From Paenibacillus bouchesdurhonensis (GTDB lineage Bacteria > Bacillota > Bacilli > Paenibacillales > Paenibacillaceae), in the NCBI RefSeq assembly GCF_900155685.1, contig NZ_LT732548.1, positions 71,898 through 135,897 on the forward strand: a stretch of 64,000 nt of DNA. The letters run 5' to 3'. Below are positions 38,924 through 47,743 of the stretch, piece after piece (position 1 is the stretch's first letter; every line of letters starts with the position of its first letter). Both the position numbers and the translations under genes were made by a program. Under the pieces are notes generated by a model. The model was not told the DNA's origin, made no database searches, and saw only the letters and a list, made by a program, of their open reading frames with translations.

Positions 38924-39343
38924 ATGAGCGAACTGCAGCAACTGGCACAGTTAGCAATTAAACAGAAAGAGAATGTACTAGGAAGTGAACGAGGCGGGTA
39001 CTCCCCGTCTCTTCACGACCTCTTCCGTGTTCATTTGCGCGAGTTAGGCGATAAATACCGGAAGGGAGACGCGCGGGATGCGATATTCCTGCTGCTATAT
39101 CTCCATTCGTACGCAAACGGAAAGGAATCCAACGACTATTACATGTGGGCGTATCCGACCGTCGAGAAGATTCGCCAAGATACGGGGATTCACGGAGATA
39201 GAATTAAACCGCTTTGTCAGATATTAGAGATTGAGGGGCTTTTGATAACGAAATTGCTTCCTTGGAGCGGAAACGTCAAGAAGGTTTATCTGCCGCTTTT
39301 TTACCCGAACAAGGAGCCGATTCCCATTAACGGAGCGGCTTAA
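38924..39343 (+). CDS. winged-helix protein, replication-initiator-like
   Basis: 139 residues. YPTVEKIRQDTGIHGDRIKPLCQILEIEGLLITKLLP (about 88-124) is a winged helix-turn-helix like those at the front of phage and plasmid replication proteins. The preceding DAIFLLLYLHSYANGKESNDYYMWAYP fits that family. A primase or helicase partner is not seen, so replication function is inference. Confidence 0.55.
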   Translation: MSELQQLAQLAIKQKENVLGSERGGYSPSLHDLFRVHLRELGDKYRKGDARDAIFLLLYLHSYANGKESNDYYMWAYPTVEKIRQDTGIHGDRIKPLCQILEIEGLLITKLLPWSGNVKKVYLPLFYPNKEPIPINGAA

Positions 39344-39614
39344 TCCCCGAATACGGGAACCGTCGTAATCCGTTTATAGGAAAGTAATAAGAACGAACTA
39401 ACAACAACGAATAAACAAGAATAAACATTACGCGTCGTCATTCGTTTCACTCATTCCTAGCGGACGATTAATATATTAAAATCCTAATTCGCGGATAAGA
39501 GTATGAAATAGCTAAGAGATTTAGATGCGCGTAGAAGATTATTCGAAGAAGAACAGAACGATAATAGGGCCGGCTCCGTTTGCGGGAATCGCGTCCAATT
39601 AGGAGGAACCCCGT

Positions 39615-40445
39615 TTGAACAAATCATGTGAGATGTATCCGAACACGAAGCGCGCTGACTATCGCCGCCACGCTCACCACTCGATAGAAACACGCATTCA
39701 GGCCGCGAAATCAACCGCTGCCCATGTAACCGAGTATTATCGCGAGACACACGTCGGGGGCGACGGTAGATTACCGACATACGCCGAGACGTCGCGGTTG
39801 GAACGATTGGCTGATTACGTCCTGGCGGAAGATCATGCGAAAGGGTTGTCGCTGCGGGATCGTGCGAGACTCGCCGCCGACAAAGACGAAGAGACTCCGC
39901 AAGTTGGGAGCTGTGCCCGCCAGTATCTCGATCGTTTGTATTATCTCGTGTGCATTGGCGGAGAGCTAACGGAATACGAGCAACGGCGTGTTAAGGTCTG
40001 CGAAGTGTGTGGCTGCGAGTTTATCGATCGATCACGCCGGATTAATGCGAAAGTGTGCCGCTATCCGTGTCACGCAACTTATGGCACGCTCAAAAAGCGG
40101 CGGCAGCGGAATGATGGGGATATTCGTTTGCTTAGATACCGCGAGCGTCAGGACTTAGAGTATCCGTTCTACTCGCCGGCGGAACTTTTCGAAATTAGCC
40201 AGCGCGGGGAAAGTGTAACAGAGGATATCGGGGACGCGATAACGGTCGCAAAACTGCGCCAAGAAAGAGGGAGACGCATACCGACCGAGGTCACGATGGA
40301 CTCGGACTTCGGATATTTCCCTAACGACTATAAAAGATGGCGGACGGAAGAAGACGCAGCAGCCTTGGCCGGATCGGTCGTTATTTACAACCTATATCAA
40401 CCGCACGAAGAGGAAAGGGAGTTTTACCTGGGATATGCATCCTAA
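39615..40445 (+). CDS. zinc-finger protein of unknown function
   Basis: 276 residues from a TTG with AGGAGG upstream. A four-Cys site (VCEVCGCEF then KVCRYPCH, residues about 131-155) followed by basic KKRRQRN suggests a nucleic-acid-binding treble-clef or CGNR-like finger. The N-terminal half is helical, the C-terminal third acidic. No precise family recognised. Confidence 0.6.
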   Translation: MNKSCEMYPNTKRADYRRHAHHSIETRIQAAKSTAAHVTEYYRETHVGGDGRLPTYAETSRLERLADYVLAEDHAKGLSLRDRARLAADKDEETPQVGSCARQYLDRLYYLVCIGGELTEYEQRRVKVCEVCGCEFIDRSRRINAKVCRYPCHATYGTLKKRRQRNDGDIRLLRYRERQDLEYPFYSPAELFEISQRGESVTEDIGDAITVAKLRQERGRRIPTEVTMDSDFGYFPNDYKRWRTEEDAAALAGSVVIYNLYQPHEEEREFYLGYAS

Positions 40446-40517
40446 TAGATGGGGAGAGAAAGGAATATCTTTTTTTTGCCCCAAAAGTAACGGATAGAAC
40501 AAAAGGGGGTTTATGAA

Positions 40518-40742
40518 ATGAGTGGGGACGCTGTGAGAGCAATTAGGATAAGCCAAAATATGGTGCAAAACGAATTTGCCCAAGCTTTAAACGTGTCTAG
40601 GTCATGTATTGCGGCGGTAGAGAGCGGGCATAGACCCGTATCCCATGCACTACGCATTAAGATCGCGCAGAAATTTGGCACCGGCGATGAAATTATCGAA
40701 GCAATCACGCGGGCTAAGGAATCCGCTAAACTTGCGCTATGA
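40518..40742 (+). CDS. XRE-family small regulator
   Basis: 74 residues. IRISQNMVQNEFAQALNVSRSCIAAVESGHRPVS is a clear HTH. AAGGGGG lies upstream. Third HTH protein of the element. Confidence 0.8.
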   Translation: MSGDAVRAIRISQNMVQNEFAQALNVSRSCIAAVESGHRPVSHALRIKIAQKFGTGDEIIEAITRAKESAKLAL

Positions 40743-40881
40743 CGGCGCTTATATTTTTGCACTTATACTTTAATAATTCACCGCGATATCGTAATACCGT
40801 ACGAGGCGGACATCCTCGGTCAAGCCGGCGAAATTTAAGACGGAGGTAGACGGCAACACTCCGCAACAAGGAAGAAACGAA

Positions 40882-41244
40882 ATGTTAAATCGTATTAAGA
40901 CACTCGCCCGCAATCAATGCGCTAATTTCTGCGGCTCTAATGGCTGCCGAATCGAGCCAAACGGACAACCGCGCTGTAACTTTTACCGCGATGATCCGCA
41001 GGCCGCGCCGTTTATCGAAGCTGGTACGATCCGCTGCCTGTATTTTGAACATGCTGTGCTGCCGGTTGATTTAGCGCTATCAGACGCCTACTATGCTGCA
41101 GACTCGGAGCCCGGCGCCAAGTGCGTCACATGCGGATTACCATTTGCGCGGCGATCGAATAGACAGCGTTATTGTCCGTCGTGTGCGCAGGCTCGGCGTA
41201 GGGAGTTGGATCGGGCTCGGAAGGGACGTAAGACCGCCGATTAA
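40882..41244 (+). CDS. cysteine-rich VLP-domain protein
   Basis: 120 residues. The N-terminal part (CANFCGSNGCRIEP, RCNFY, IRCLYFEHAVLP) matches the cysteine-rich VLP domain named for its VLP ending. A second site CVTCGLPFARRSNRQRYCPSC follows, a zinc ribbon. Found on phages and mobile elements; function unknown. AAGGAAGAAACGA is the upstream site. Confidence 0.7.
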   Translation: MLNRIKTLARNQCANFCGSNGCRIEPNGQPRCNFYRDDPQAAPFIEAGTIRCLYFEHAVLPVDLALSDAYYAADSEPGAKCVTCGLPFARRSNRQRYCPSCAQARRRELDRARKGRKTAD

Positions 41245-41346
41245 TTCCGTATTTAGACGTTTGAAAGCCGCGCCAGACGTGGGTTTGTAGGCGCCTAGTT
41301 ACGAAGCAGGATAGATTATACTCATAACGTTAAAAAGGTGGTTTAA

Positions 41347-41661
41347 ATGCGGAATATGTACGAGGTTGATTACGGCACAAAACGACCGCTTAAGTTCGAG
41401 GAGTTCGTTATCGATTGCCCGGAAGTCGATCGGCTGTTTGACGATATTGTCGTTTTTGTAGGCGGCTGGCTTAACGTTAGCACCTTCGCAAAGCTCGACG
41501 TCATTGGTCAATGCCGTTTGCTAGAGAAAACCGCGATTGAAGCGTGCAAGGCGCTTAAACCGACGCGAGATTACGGCGTTTCGAAGGCGGAAGTTAGGGA
41601 TGCGATCGTAAGGGCGATTGAAATCCACGGAGGAGGCCGCCCTAAATGGCTAACGCAATAG
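41347..41661 (+). CDS. hypothetical protein
   Basis: 104 residues, AAAGGTGG upstream. Helical, ending in GGGRPKWLTQ. Overlaps the next gene start by 16 bases. No family recognised. Confidence 0.6.
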   Translation: MRNMYEVDYGTKRPLKFEEFVIDCPEVDRLFDDIVVFVGGWLNVSTFAKLDVIGQCRLLEKTAIEACKALKPTRDYGVSKAEVRDAIVRAIEIHGGGRPKWLTQ

Positions 41662-41822
41662 TAGTAACCGCAATCGAACCGGCCGAATATCACCAGCGCC
41701 GCGTTACGTTGAAAAATACGAAGACTGGTCGAGAATATACGCTTTATTACGGGGACAGCGTTGGCGAGGCGACGATCCGGATGCAGGCGCCCTATATCGC
41801 AACGAAATATAACGGGAGGTAA
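41646..41822 (+). CDS. small beta-rich hypothetical protein
   Basis: 58 residues (MANAIVVTAIEPAEYHQRRV to KYNGR). ATG overlaps the previous gene and has GGAGGAGG upstream. Compact beta pattern (VTLKNTKTGREYTLYYGD). No family recognised. Confidence 0.55.
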   Translation: MANAIVVTAIEPAEYHQRRVTLKNTKTGREYTLYYGDSVGEATIRMQAPYIATKYNGR

Positions 41823-41826
41823 CAAG

Positions 41827-42177
41827 ATGTTTATTGAATCGCATACATGGAAGGGCTTGCCTCATGAAGAAATGGCGGAGGTTCTTTCGCGAGTTGTTCC
41901 GACTCCATATAAATCAACGGTCGCACCGCCAAAGGAGAAACGCAAGAAAGTGCAGACCAACCTGTCAATTAAGCAGGGCGTTGTCAAAATGTTTGATATC
42001 GGAAGGGGATTCGGTTTTCTACGTGTTAAAGGTGAACCGGACGTATATTTTCATATCAGTAACGTGAGCGACGCGACCGATACGATGTATTTTATGCGCG
42101 GGGATCGCGTTAGTTTTGAACCCAGCGAGGACAACCGGGGCCGGCCGTGTGCCAAGGACGTGAGGCTTGTATCATGA
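41827..42177 (+). CDS. cold-shock-domain protein
   Basis: 116 residues; ATG with GGGAGGT upstream. The C-terminal 65 residues carry the cold-shock fold: GVVKMFDIGRGFGFLRV (RNP1-like) and VYFHIS (RNP2-like), then MRGDRVSFEP. The N-terminal 50 residues are a separate basic, Lys-rich arm. Cold-shock domains bind single-stranded nucleic acid; here it may serve element RNA or replication, which is inference. Confidence 0.75.
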   Translation: MFIESHTWKGLPHEEMAEVLSRVVPTPYKSTVAPPKEKRKKVQTNLSIKQGVVKMFDIGRGFGFLRVKGEPDVYFHISNVSDATDTMYFMRGDRVSFEPSEDNRGRPCAKDVRLVS

Positions 42178-42632
42178 GACCGATAATTATCGCTGGTTTC
42201 GTGGAGGTCGAAGGCGTTCAGCCGCTACTGGCCGCACAACTTTACGGAAAGGCTGGCGATTATCAGACATCCATTGCAGTGCCGTGTACCGATCCGGTCA
42301 TGGCTGTTCAGCTTGCACTCGAAATGGCGGAGTTTGCTGGATTCTATGAGATCATCGACTTTCAGACTTCGGATCGGGGGTTATTCGCGTCTGCAATGGT
42401 AGAACCGGACATTAACGTCGAGATTTTACATCCTTCGGACACGGCACATCTTCGCCGGATTATTGCGGATAGTATTGAGGTATATCGTGATATCTACCCG
42501 GAGGAAATAGAGGAACAGCCGGAAGAGGAGTTAGCGACGCCTACCGGTTGGCGCAGCGTATTAGTGAGATTTTTGCAGTATCTAATTTCAAAAATTGAGA
42601 GTACGGAGGACGGAAAAAGTGAAGAAATTTGA
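42174..42632 (+). CDS. hypothetical protein
   Basis: 152 residues from an ATGA overlap with the cold-shock gene. Alpha/beta N-part (IIIAGFVEVEGVQPLLAAQLYG) and acidic C-part (EEIEEQPEEE). No family recognised. The frame runs past the next gene's start. Confidence 0.6.
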   Translation: MRPIIIAGFVEVEGVQPLLAAQLYGKAGDYQTSIAVPCTDPVMAVQLALEMAEFAGFYEIIDFQTSDRGLFASAMVEPDINVEILHPSDTAHLRRIIADSIEVYRDIYPEEIEEQPEEELATPTGWRSVLVRFLQYLISKIESTEDGKSEEI

Positions 42633-43236
42633 AGCCATTGAGACATATAAGAAGCAGTCAGCAGAGATAGGACAGAGGCGTGCCGAGATGCAACGGCGGA
42701 AGCAGTCTGCGGTTGAAGAAGTACAGGCTTTGAAAGCTGAGTATACGGCAGCCGTGCGGAAATCAATAACGGAAGGCAAAGATAAAGCCGCGGAGATTGA
42801 GGAGCTAGACAGAAAGATCGAAGAGGCCGAGCGCACACTACGACGTGTAGAAGCAGAGGTAAACATTGGCCTAAGCCTTGCGGGGCCGCTTGGTGGGCAC
42901 GACGGAATTGTTGATGCTTGGAATACCGATTTTTATCCAAACGAGGTAATGGCGGAAACGCTAGAGCCAGCATTGGCAAAGTTGAACGCCGCTGCCGCCG
43001 CTTATGCCGATGAGTTTGAGCGGATTCTATCACTAGTCGAGGAAATTGATGCGGTATATGAGGACGCGAAATCAACACTAGGCTCCGGGTACGAGTATAA
43101 ACTTGTCTCTATTAAGGGGCAAATGCAGTCAACGAATAACCCGGTAGTTAGAGCCGGTCTTACTCCGGACGACTTGGCGCAACTTGCACGCGGCGAGCGA
43201 CCGACGAAATTCCCGACGTCGGGAGGTAAGGCGTAA
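42619..43236 (+). CDS. coiled-coil protein, structural-type
   Basis: 205 residues from a GTG with GGAGG upstream. A long coiled coil (about 5-80, rich in Glu/Lys/Arg/Ala) precedes a globular part with GLSLAGPLGGHDGIVDAWN and helices. Ends in a flexible TKFPTSGGKA. Overlaps the next gene by one base. It could be a scaffold or minor virion protein. No family recognised. Confidence 0.6.
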   Translation: MKKFEAIETYKKQSAEIGQRRAEMQRRKQSAVEEVQALKAEYTAAVRKSITEGKDKAAEIEELDRKIEEAERTLRRVEAEVNIGLSLAGPLGGHDGIVDAWNTDFYPNEVMAETLEPALAKLNAAAAAYADEFERILSLVEEIDAVYEDAKSTLGSGYEYKLVSIKGQMQSTNNPVVRAGLTPDDLAQLARGERPTKFPTSGGKA

Positions 43237-43838
43237 TGGAGCTCGGAACAACACTATCGCAACTCGAAGAAATGAAGGTACTCGCCGCTGGGAATCCGCG
43301 TAAAATTGCGGACTACGCTCTCGCCAAAAAACGATACGAAGAAACGGTCGCGGAGTTCTTTAACGAAGAATCTGGCGTTAAGTTTTACGCACATCCGACT
43401 GAATCATATATCACTGAACTCGAAGCCAAGGCGGAGAAAACCGGCGATCCCAACGATAAGGCCCGGGCGGCTATCATGCGTGACCGTTTCGCGCATTACG
43501 CGAAGGAAAAAACGCAGCATATCGACTGGCGCATTTCTCGCGAACGTCTCCATGACTTACTCGATTCGGGCGGTAAGGTCACACAAAAAGACATTGACGA
43601 GGCGTATCGGGTCGCGCGCCACAATCCGACGCCCGAAATGTCCTCGTTGTATTCGCGTCTGAAATCCGTTAAACAGGCGCAAGAGGAAGGTACCTATCAG
43701 CCGCCAGCCGCACCGGAACCGCCGAAAGTAACAGCGGAAGACGTAGAAGCAGCGCGAGAAGAGGCGCAAAGGACGTCGTCAACGAAGGATATCGCGAAGT
43801 ACGCTGCTTTAAAACGAAAATACGAAGGGGTTGTTTAA
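43236..43838 (+). CDS. hypothetical helical protein
   Basis: 200 residues, start in TAATG overlap. Two regions with the repeated pattern LEEMKVLAAGNPRKIADYALAKKRYE near the start and AREEAQRTSSTKDIAKYAALKRKYE at the end look like an internal duplication. A Pro-rich linker (QPPAAPEPPKVT) lies at about 152-163. No family recognised. Confidence 0.6.
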   Translation: MELGTTLSQLEEMKVLAAGNPRKIADYALAKKRYEETVAEFFNEESGVKFYAHPTESYITELEAKAEKTGDPNDKARAAIMRDRFAHYAKEKTQHIDWRISRERLHDLLDSGGKVTQKDIDEAYRVARHNPTPEMSSLYSRLKSVKQAQEEGTYQPPAAPEPPKVTAEDVEAAREEAQRTSSTKDIAKYAALKRKYEGVV

Positions 43839-43841
43839 TTA

Positions 43842-44528
43842 ATGTCTTACCAACAACATATCCAAAATGCGAAAGATTTAATTTATGGAAATTCAGTGAT
43901 TGAAGCAGTTAGGCCAATTTTTAGCCAGGTAAAAGAATCGGCCAAGGAGGTGCAGTTAGACCCTGCATTATCAGGCATCGGCATTGCCCAAAAACAGGAT
44001 GAGATTCGAAGAGAGGGCGCGTTAGAGGTTGCAAAAATCATCCGAGCGGCCAAAAAAGAGGTCGATAAGGAGCTTGATGCTGCTGAAAAGAACGCCAGAG
44101 CTGCAATTAACCAACCAAATGCGAAGCCAGCGGACGACGTAATTCGAGACTTTAATGACAAATACGGAACGCTTAAAACGGAACTGCTCGTATTTAATGA
44201 TCGTACTGCCGCGACCAAAATGCTTGACCTTATGCGTTCGACGAACGACCCGTACTTAGCGCAAATGATCCTTGACGATTTCACTGCGATTGGCCCGGCA
44301 GTTAACAGGAGCATTACTAACGGGCTAACCGTACGCACGGCATATGAAGGCGTAAAAAAGAGGGCCGAAACAGACAGACGGGCACAAGCGCGCGAAGCAT
44401 TGGAGTTAGTCGGAAATCTGCGGAAGACCCCGCCCGTCAATTCGATGATGTTGTTAGGAGTTACCGCCACACTAGGGAGTCAGTATCAGAACATAATTAA
44501 CGATTATGAGTCATTGATTAACGAATAA
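43842..44528 (+). CDS. hypothetical helical protein
   Basis: 228 residues, three bases after the previous gene. Coiled coil at about 50-90 (Ala/Lys/Glu rich), then helical domain. Fits a run of three acidic or helical proteins before the gp10-like gene. No family recognised. Confidence 0.6.
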   Translation: MSYQQHIQNAKDLIYGNSVIEAVRPIFSQVKESAKEVQLDPALSGIGIAQKQDEIRREGALEVAKIIRAAKKEVDKELDAAEKNARAAINQPNAKPADDVIRDFNDKYGTLKTELLVFNDRTAATKMLDLMRSTNDPYLAQMILDDFTAIGPAVNRSITNGLTVRTAYEGVKKRAETDRRAQAREALELVGNLRKTPPVNSMMLLGVTATLGSQYQNIINDYESLINE

Positions 44529-44584
44529 AATCGGAGGGTCTGTGTAAAAGCGCCGGCTCTTTTTAATTACGAGGGGGAGAATGG

Positions 44585-45010
44585 ATGAGTATCGAGTTTG
44601 ACATTAGCGGTTTGTTGGGTGGTTTAGAGAGATCAAAGAACCAGGTTATTAAAGCTGCAGAAGTTGGCGTACACGATGCTACTGATAGTTTGCTCAATAC
44701 TTCACGAGACTTGGCTCCTCATGACAAGGGGACGCTCCGGTTGACCGCCGGTACGAACGTAGAGGTTAACGGCGACGTTGTCGAGGGCGAAGTCTACTAT
44801 AACGCGACGGAGACGGACGAGTACGATGCCAGGGTTAACTATGCACTAATCACGCATGAACTTCACTCGGGTGACGGTTTTTCCGGCATTGCATATAAAG
44901 ACCCGACAACGCCAGGTACAACGCCCAAGTACCTAGAGCGACCACTTAAGCAGAACGCCGAGGAGTATCGCGACATGATTGCGAAAGCTATTCGAGAGGG
45001 GCTGTCATAA
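44585..45010 (+). CDS. HK97-gp10-like minor capsid protein
   Basis: 141 residues. FDISGLLGGLERSKNQVIKAAEVGVHDATDSLLNTSRDLAPHDKGTLRLTAG and YLERPLKQNAEEYRDMIAKAIRE are the pattern of HK97 gp10 family head-tail connector proteins (the LAPxDTGxLR motif has a Lys variant here). It is the clearest virion-structure gene in the element. GAGGGGGAG precedes the ATG. Confidence 0.75.
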   Translation: MSIEFDISGLLGGLERSKNQVIKAAEVGVHDATDSLLNTSRDLAPHDKGTLRLTAGTNVEVNGDVVEGEVYYNATETDEYDARVNYALITHELHSGDGFSGIAYKDPTTPGTTPKYLERPLKQNAEEYRDMIAKAIREGLS

Positions 45011-46231
45011 TTGAGTCTTTGTGTTTCTTTTTATCTTGACGGAAGTATTTACGCATACGCTGATACTCGCGTTTCTGCCTGCAAAAATGGGGTTAGTTAC
45101 CACGTACACGATGAGTATAACAAACTGCGGCAGGTGGGAAATAAGGTTATATTTACGTCCGGGGAGTTGGAAATCTGCGACAGCCTGTTTGCGGCCATCG
45201 ACGAGCGGAGCACAGTGGCCGATATTGCGGACGCGGCTCGAAAGTCGTACACGGAGTTTAAGAGCGCGAATCCTCACTATGACGGCGGAAAGTTCGGTAT
45301 TGAGTTCGGCGCATACGTTCACGTGATTGAGGACGGTACGCCGGCATATTATCAGTTGCGCTATATTGACGATTTTAAGATCGATCGCCAAGTTCCGAAC
45401 AATCAGGAGATATTTGCGGTAGCCGGACGGTCGCAAGAAGCCCTGGCGAGTATCGATAAGCTGCTTCAACGTGGGATACCGGTTGACCGCGCAATCTTAC
45501 GAGCATACGAACGGCTAACAAACGAGACTATCGGAGGCAATCTCGTTAGGTATACCGTTACGCCCAGCGACATCAAAAGCCACATCCGTCCTATTCGCGA
45601 GTCTAGGCCGCTGCGTAAATGGCCGGCGAATGGTGCGGGTTTACATGCGGATATGCAGGGCAACGTTATTGCGCGAAAAATTACACTAACGGGCCAGATA
45701 GAAAATAGTTCGATGCAGAGCTCAAATATTACCGGCGGTACGATAACGGGCGCATTAATCCGGACGGCCGCGAGCGGGGCGCGAGTTGAGATGGACAGCC
45801 GTGGTTGGCGGACGTATGACCAAAATAACCGCGAAAGAATATCGATTAATTCTAACGATACGTACGGAATGAGTGCAATATCGTTCGCGAAGTCGTCCGG
45901 GGGGTCATCCGGTTACATTAACGGGGGAGACTCGATATTTCAAATAACGTCGCTTAGCGATATGATGTTCGCGGCGGTAAACGGATGGATTTACTTTCAG
46001 GGGAACCTGGATTTCTCACGCGCGAATAACATTTCCGGGCTGAGTGCGTCCAAGATAGAGGGACTGTCGGGCTTGCTCAGTAATAAGGTTTCACGTGGGG
46101 AGTCAACGTCCAGCTCGACCGGCGGATCACATAACCACGGATTCCCCAACGGCACACAGTTCAAAGACGTAAACGGACAAGTCCATACCTGGTCGTCTTA
46201 TAGTGGCTTCTCGCACCAACACACGGTTTAA
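45011..46231 (+). CDS. tail-fibre-like protein with N-terminal HslV/proteasome-like Ntn-hydrolase domain
   Basis: 406 residues from a TTG one base after the gp10-like stop. After Met removal the first residue is Ser. Asp17 in AYADTRVS and Lys37 in DEYNKLRQVGNKVIF align with Thr1, Asp17 and Lys33 of HslV. The Ntn part runs to about 190. The middle (QIENSSMQSSNITGGTITGALI) is like baseplate-upper and tail-fibre proteins. The C-terminus has HNH and HQH motifs near the end, as in trimeric fibres with metal-binding HxH. Self-cleavage is an inference. Confidence 0.7.
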   Translation: MSLCVSFYLDGSIYAYADTRVSACKNGVSYHVHDEYNKLRQVGNKVIFTSGELEICDSLFAAIDERSTVADIADAARKSYTEFKSANPHYDGGKFGIEFGAYVHVIEDGTPAYYQLRYIDDFKIDRQVPNNQEIFAVAGRSQEALASIDKLLQRGIPVDRAILRAYERLTNETIGGNLVRYTVTPSDIKSHIRPIRESRPLRKWPANGAGLHADMQGNVIARKITLTGQIENSSMQSSNITGGTITGALIRTAASGARVEMDSRGWRTYDQNNRERISINSNDTYGMSAISFAKSSGGSSGYINGGDSIFQITSLSDMMFAAVNGWIYFQGNLDFSRANNISGLSASKIEGLSGLLSNKVSRGESTSSSTGGSHNHGFPNGTQFKDVNGQVHTWSSYSGFSHQHTV

Positions 46232-46304
46232 TATATTCATTGAAACTTTCGGCCTCTTTGGACGATAATAGTAATAAGAAAGAATTACCAGGGAGGTCGA
46301 AACA

Positions 46305-46865
46305 ATGAAAAAGTTTATCGCTGGAATTATGGTAGGCGCGCTATTATTCGGAGGAACTTCGGTTCTCGCGGACTCTATTAAATCGTTAGTCGGTGCGAAA
46401 GTAACCGGGACATATACGGTACAGAAAACAGACGGAACGAAAGTCGCTGACGGCGCGGTAATTAACGGCTCGGCTTATGTGCCTGTTCGTGCGTTGGCGG
46501 AGGCGACAGGGATTCCGTTAAACGTTGAAGGGAAGACGATAACTATGGGTACTCAATCAGTCAAGCCGGAAGGGAACGCGCTAAGTGATGAAGCGCTAAC
46601 TCTCGTCAATGAAATTACTCGATTGAAAAACGTCAATAGATCGACGCAAGAGCTAATCGAATTGGAGTTAATTCACGAGAAGACGCTTCTGGATTCAATC
46701 GCAAAAGAAGAAGCACGCGAGGAGGAGCTTCCGGGGAGTCTCGAAATCCTCCAATCTAACTTAACGAAGACTCGCGAAAAGGTCGCAGAATATCAAGCGA
46801 AAATCGACGCAGCCGAAGCGGAAATCACAAAGCTGCAGGCGCAAGTCGACGCGTTAAGTAAATAA
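46305..46865 (+). CDS. secreted stalk-domain coiled-coil protein
   Basis: 186 residues. Signal peptide at 1-23 (KKFIAGIMVGALLFGGTSVLA). A copper-amine-oxidase-N-type stalk domain has GAVINGSAYVPVRALAEATGIPLNVEGKTI. A coiled coil at about 95-185 ends in ITKLQAQVDALSK. Stalk domains are common in Paenibacillus cell-surface proteins. GGGAGG lies eight bases before the ATG. Unusual in a phage-like element. Confidence 0.75.
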   Translation: MKKFIAGIMVGALLFGGTSVLADSIKSLVGAKVTGTYTVQKTDGTKVADGAVINGSAYVPVRALAEATGIPLNVEGKTITMGTQSVKPEGNALSDEALTLVNEITRLKNVNRSTQELIELELIHEKTLLDSIAKEEAREEELPGSLEILQSNLTKTREKVAEYQAKIDAAEAEITKLQAQVDALSK

Positions 46866-46881
46866 CGGAATAAAACGTAAG

Positions 46882-46908
46882 GAGCTCGCAATCATGCGGG
46901 CTCTTTTT
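46882..46908 (+). terminator. terminator after stalk-domain gene
   Basis: GAGCTCGC/GCGGGCTC stem (one mismatch) with AATCAT loop and TTTTT. Confidence 0.8.
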
Positions 46909-46959
46909 GTGCGCTTTTAAACTACGCACTTTGCACCCAATTGAAACGGAGGGAACGGA

Positions 46960-47178
46960 ATGGAACAACGGAACCTAATCGAGTGTACGATCGATGTCGC
47001 GCAGCCATTATCGGAACTAGCCGCAGTAATCAGCGCAGTATTGGGCGCGGTACCTGACCCTGAGACGCGTCTTGCCGTGCTGCAGGCGTTGAATGACGAG
47101 ATAACAACCGCGCTATTTACGATTGAGGACGAAATATCCGGAGAGGGGGAAGCCGATGAGTCACATGACGAACGATGA
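46960..47178 (+). CDS. small hypothetical protein
   Basis: 72 residues with GGAGGG upstream; helical, with Leu/Ala heptads and acidic end. Overlaps the next gene. No family recognised. Confidence 0.55.
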   Translation: MEQRNLIECTIDVAQPLSELAAVISAVLGAVPDPETRLAVLQALNDEITTALFTIEDEISGEGEADESHDER

Positions 47179-47743
47179 GCTGCGCGTCGATACCGCAGCA
47201 TTAACGGAGCGTCTGCGCCAGATACGAATTGAGCAAGGGCTCTCACCCGATCCGCCAGAACGTAAACGATGCGTCGAAATGCCGTTATCGCTTGCGTTGG
47301 TCGAGCGCCTGCAGCCGTTTAGGGCAATCGCGGTCAAATACGCGTCGATTCTAGCGGCCGGGCAGGTTACGCGGATTGATACGGACAAGCTTGCGGAGTA
47401 TGCGGAGATTGCGGGGCTCCTTGCGCATTCAGTCGGATTCTTTTCCGGGATACATGCGTTAGGCGCTTCGGCTACGCTGGACATGATGAATCATATTAAC
47501 GGAATGATCGACGCGGGAAAAAGCGATGAGATCAACATTAGCGATGAAATGCGAAAGCTCCATATATATATCGGATGGTTTACGAAGGATGACGGCCTAG
47601 GTCACGATATATTCAACCAGCACGGTAAACACGATATGACCGTACGGAAAGAGGCCGAGCGCTTGTTATCCGATCCGGCGGCGCTACAGGCTGCGATTGA
47701 TGCCGCGAATAAGATTATAGAGGGGGACGATATTAGTGAGTAG
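47156..47743 (+). CDS. hypothetical protein
   Basis: 195 residues; ATG at 47156 has GAGAGGGGGAAG upstream. Helical with MPLSLALVERLQPFRAIAVKYASILAAG. Overlaps the next gene by eight bases. No family recognised. Confidence 0.55.
   Translation: MSHMTNDELRVDTAALTERLRQIRIEQGLSPDPPERKRCVEMPLSLALVERLQPFRAIAVKYASILAAGQVTRIDTDKLAEYAEIAGLLAHSVGFFSGIHALGASATLDMMNHINGMIDAGKSDEINISDEMRKLHIYIGWFTKDDGLGHDIFNQHGKHDMTVRKEAERLLSDPAALQAAIDAANKIIEGDDISE

Noticed and set aside
42494..43078. 194-codon minus-strand frame in the element
   Set aside because: Antisense to overlapping plus-strand genes with good starts; low-complexity translation.
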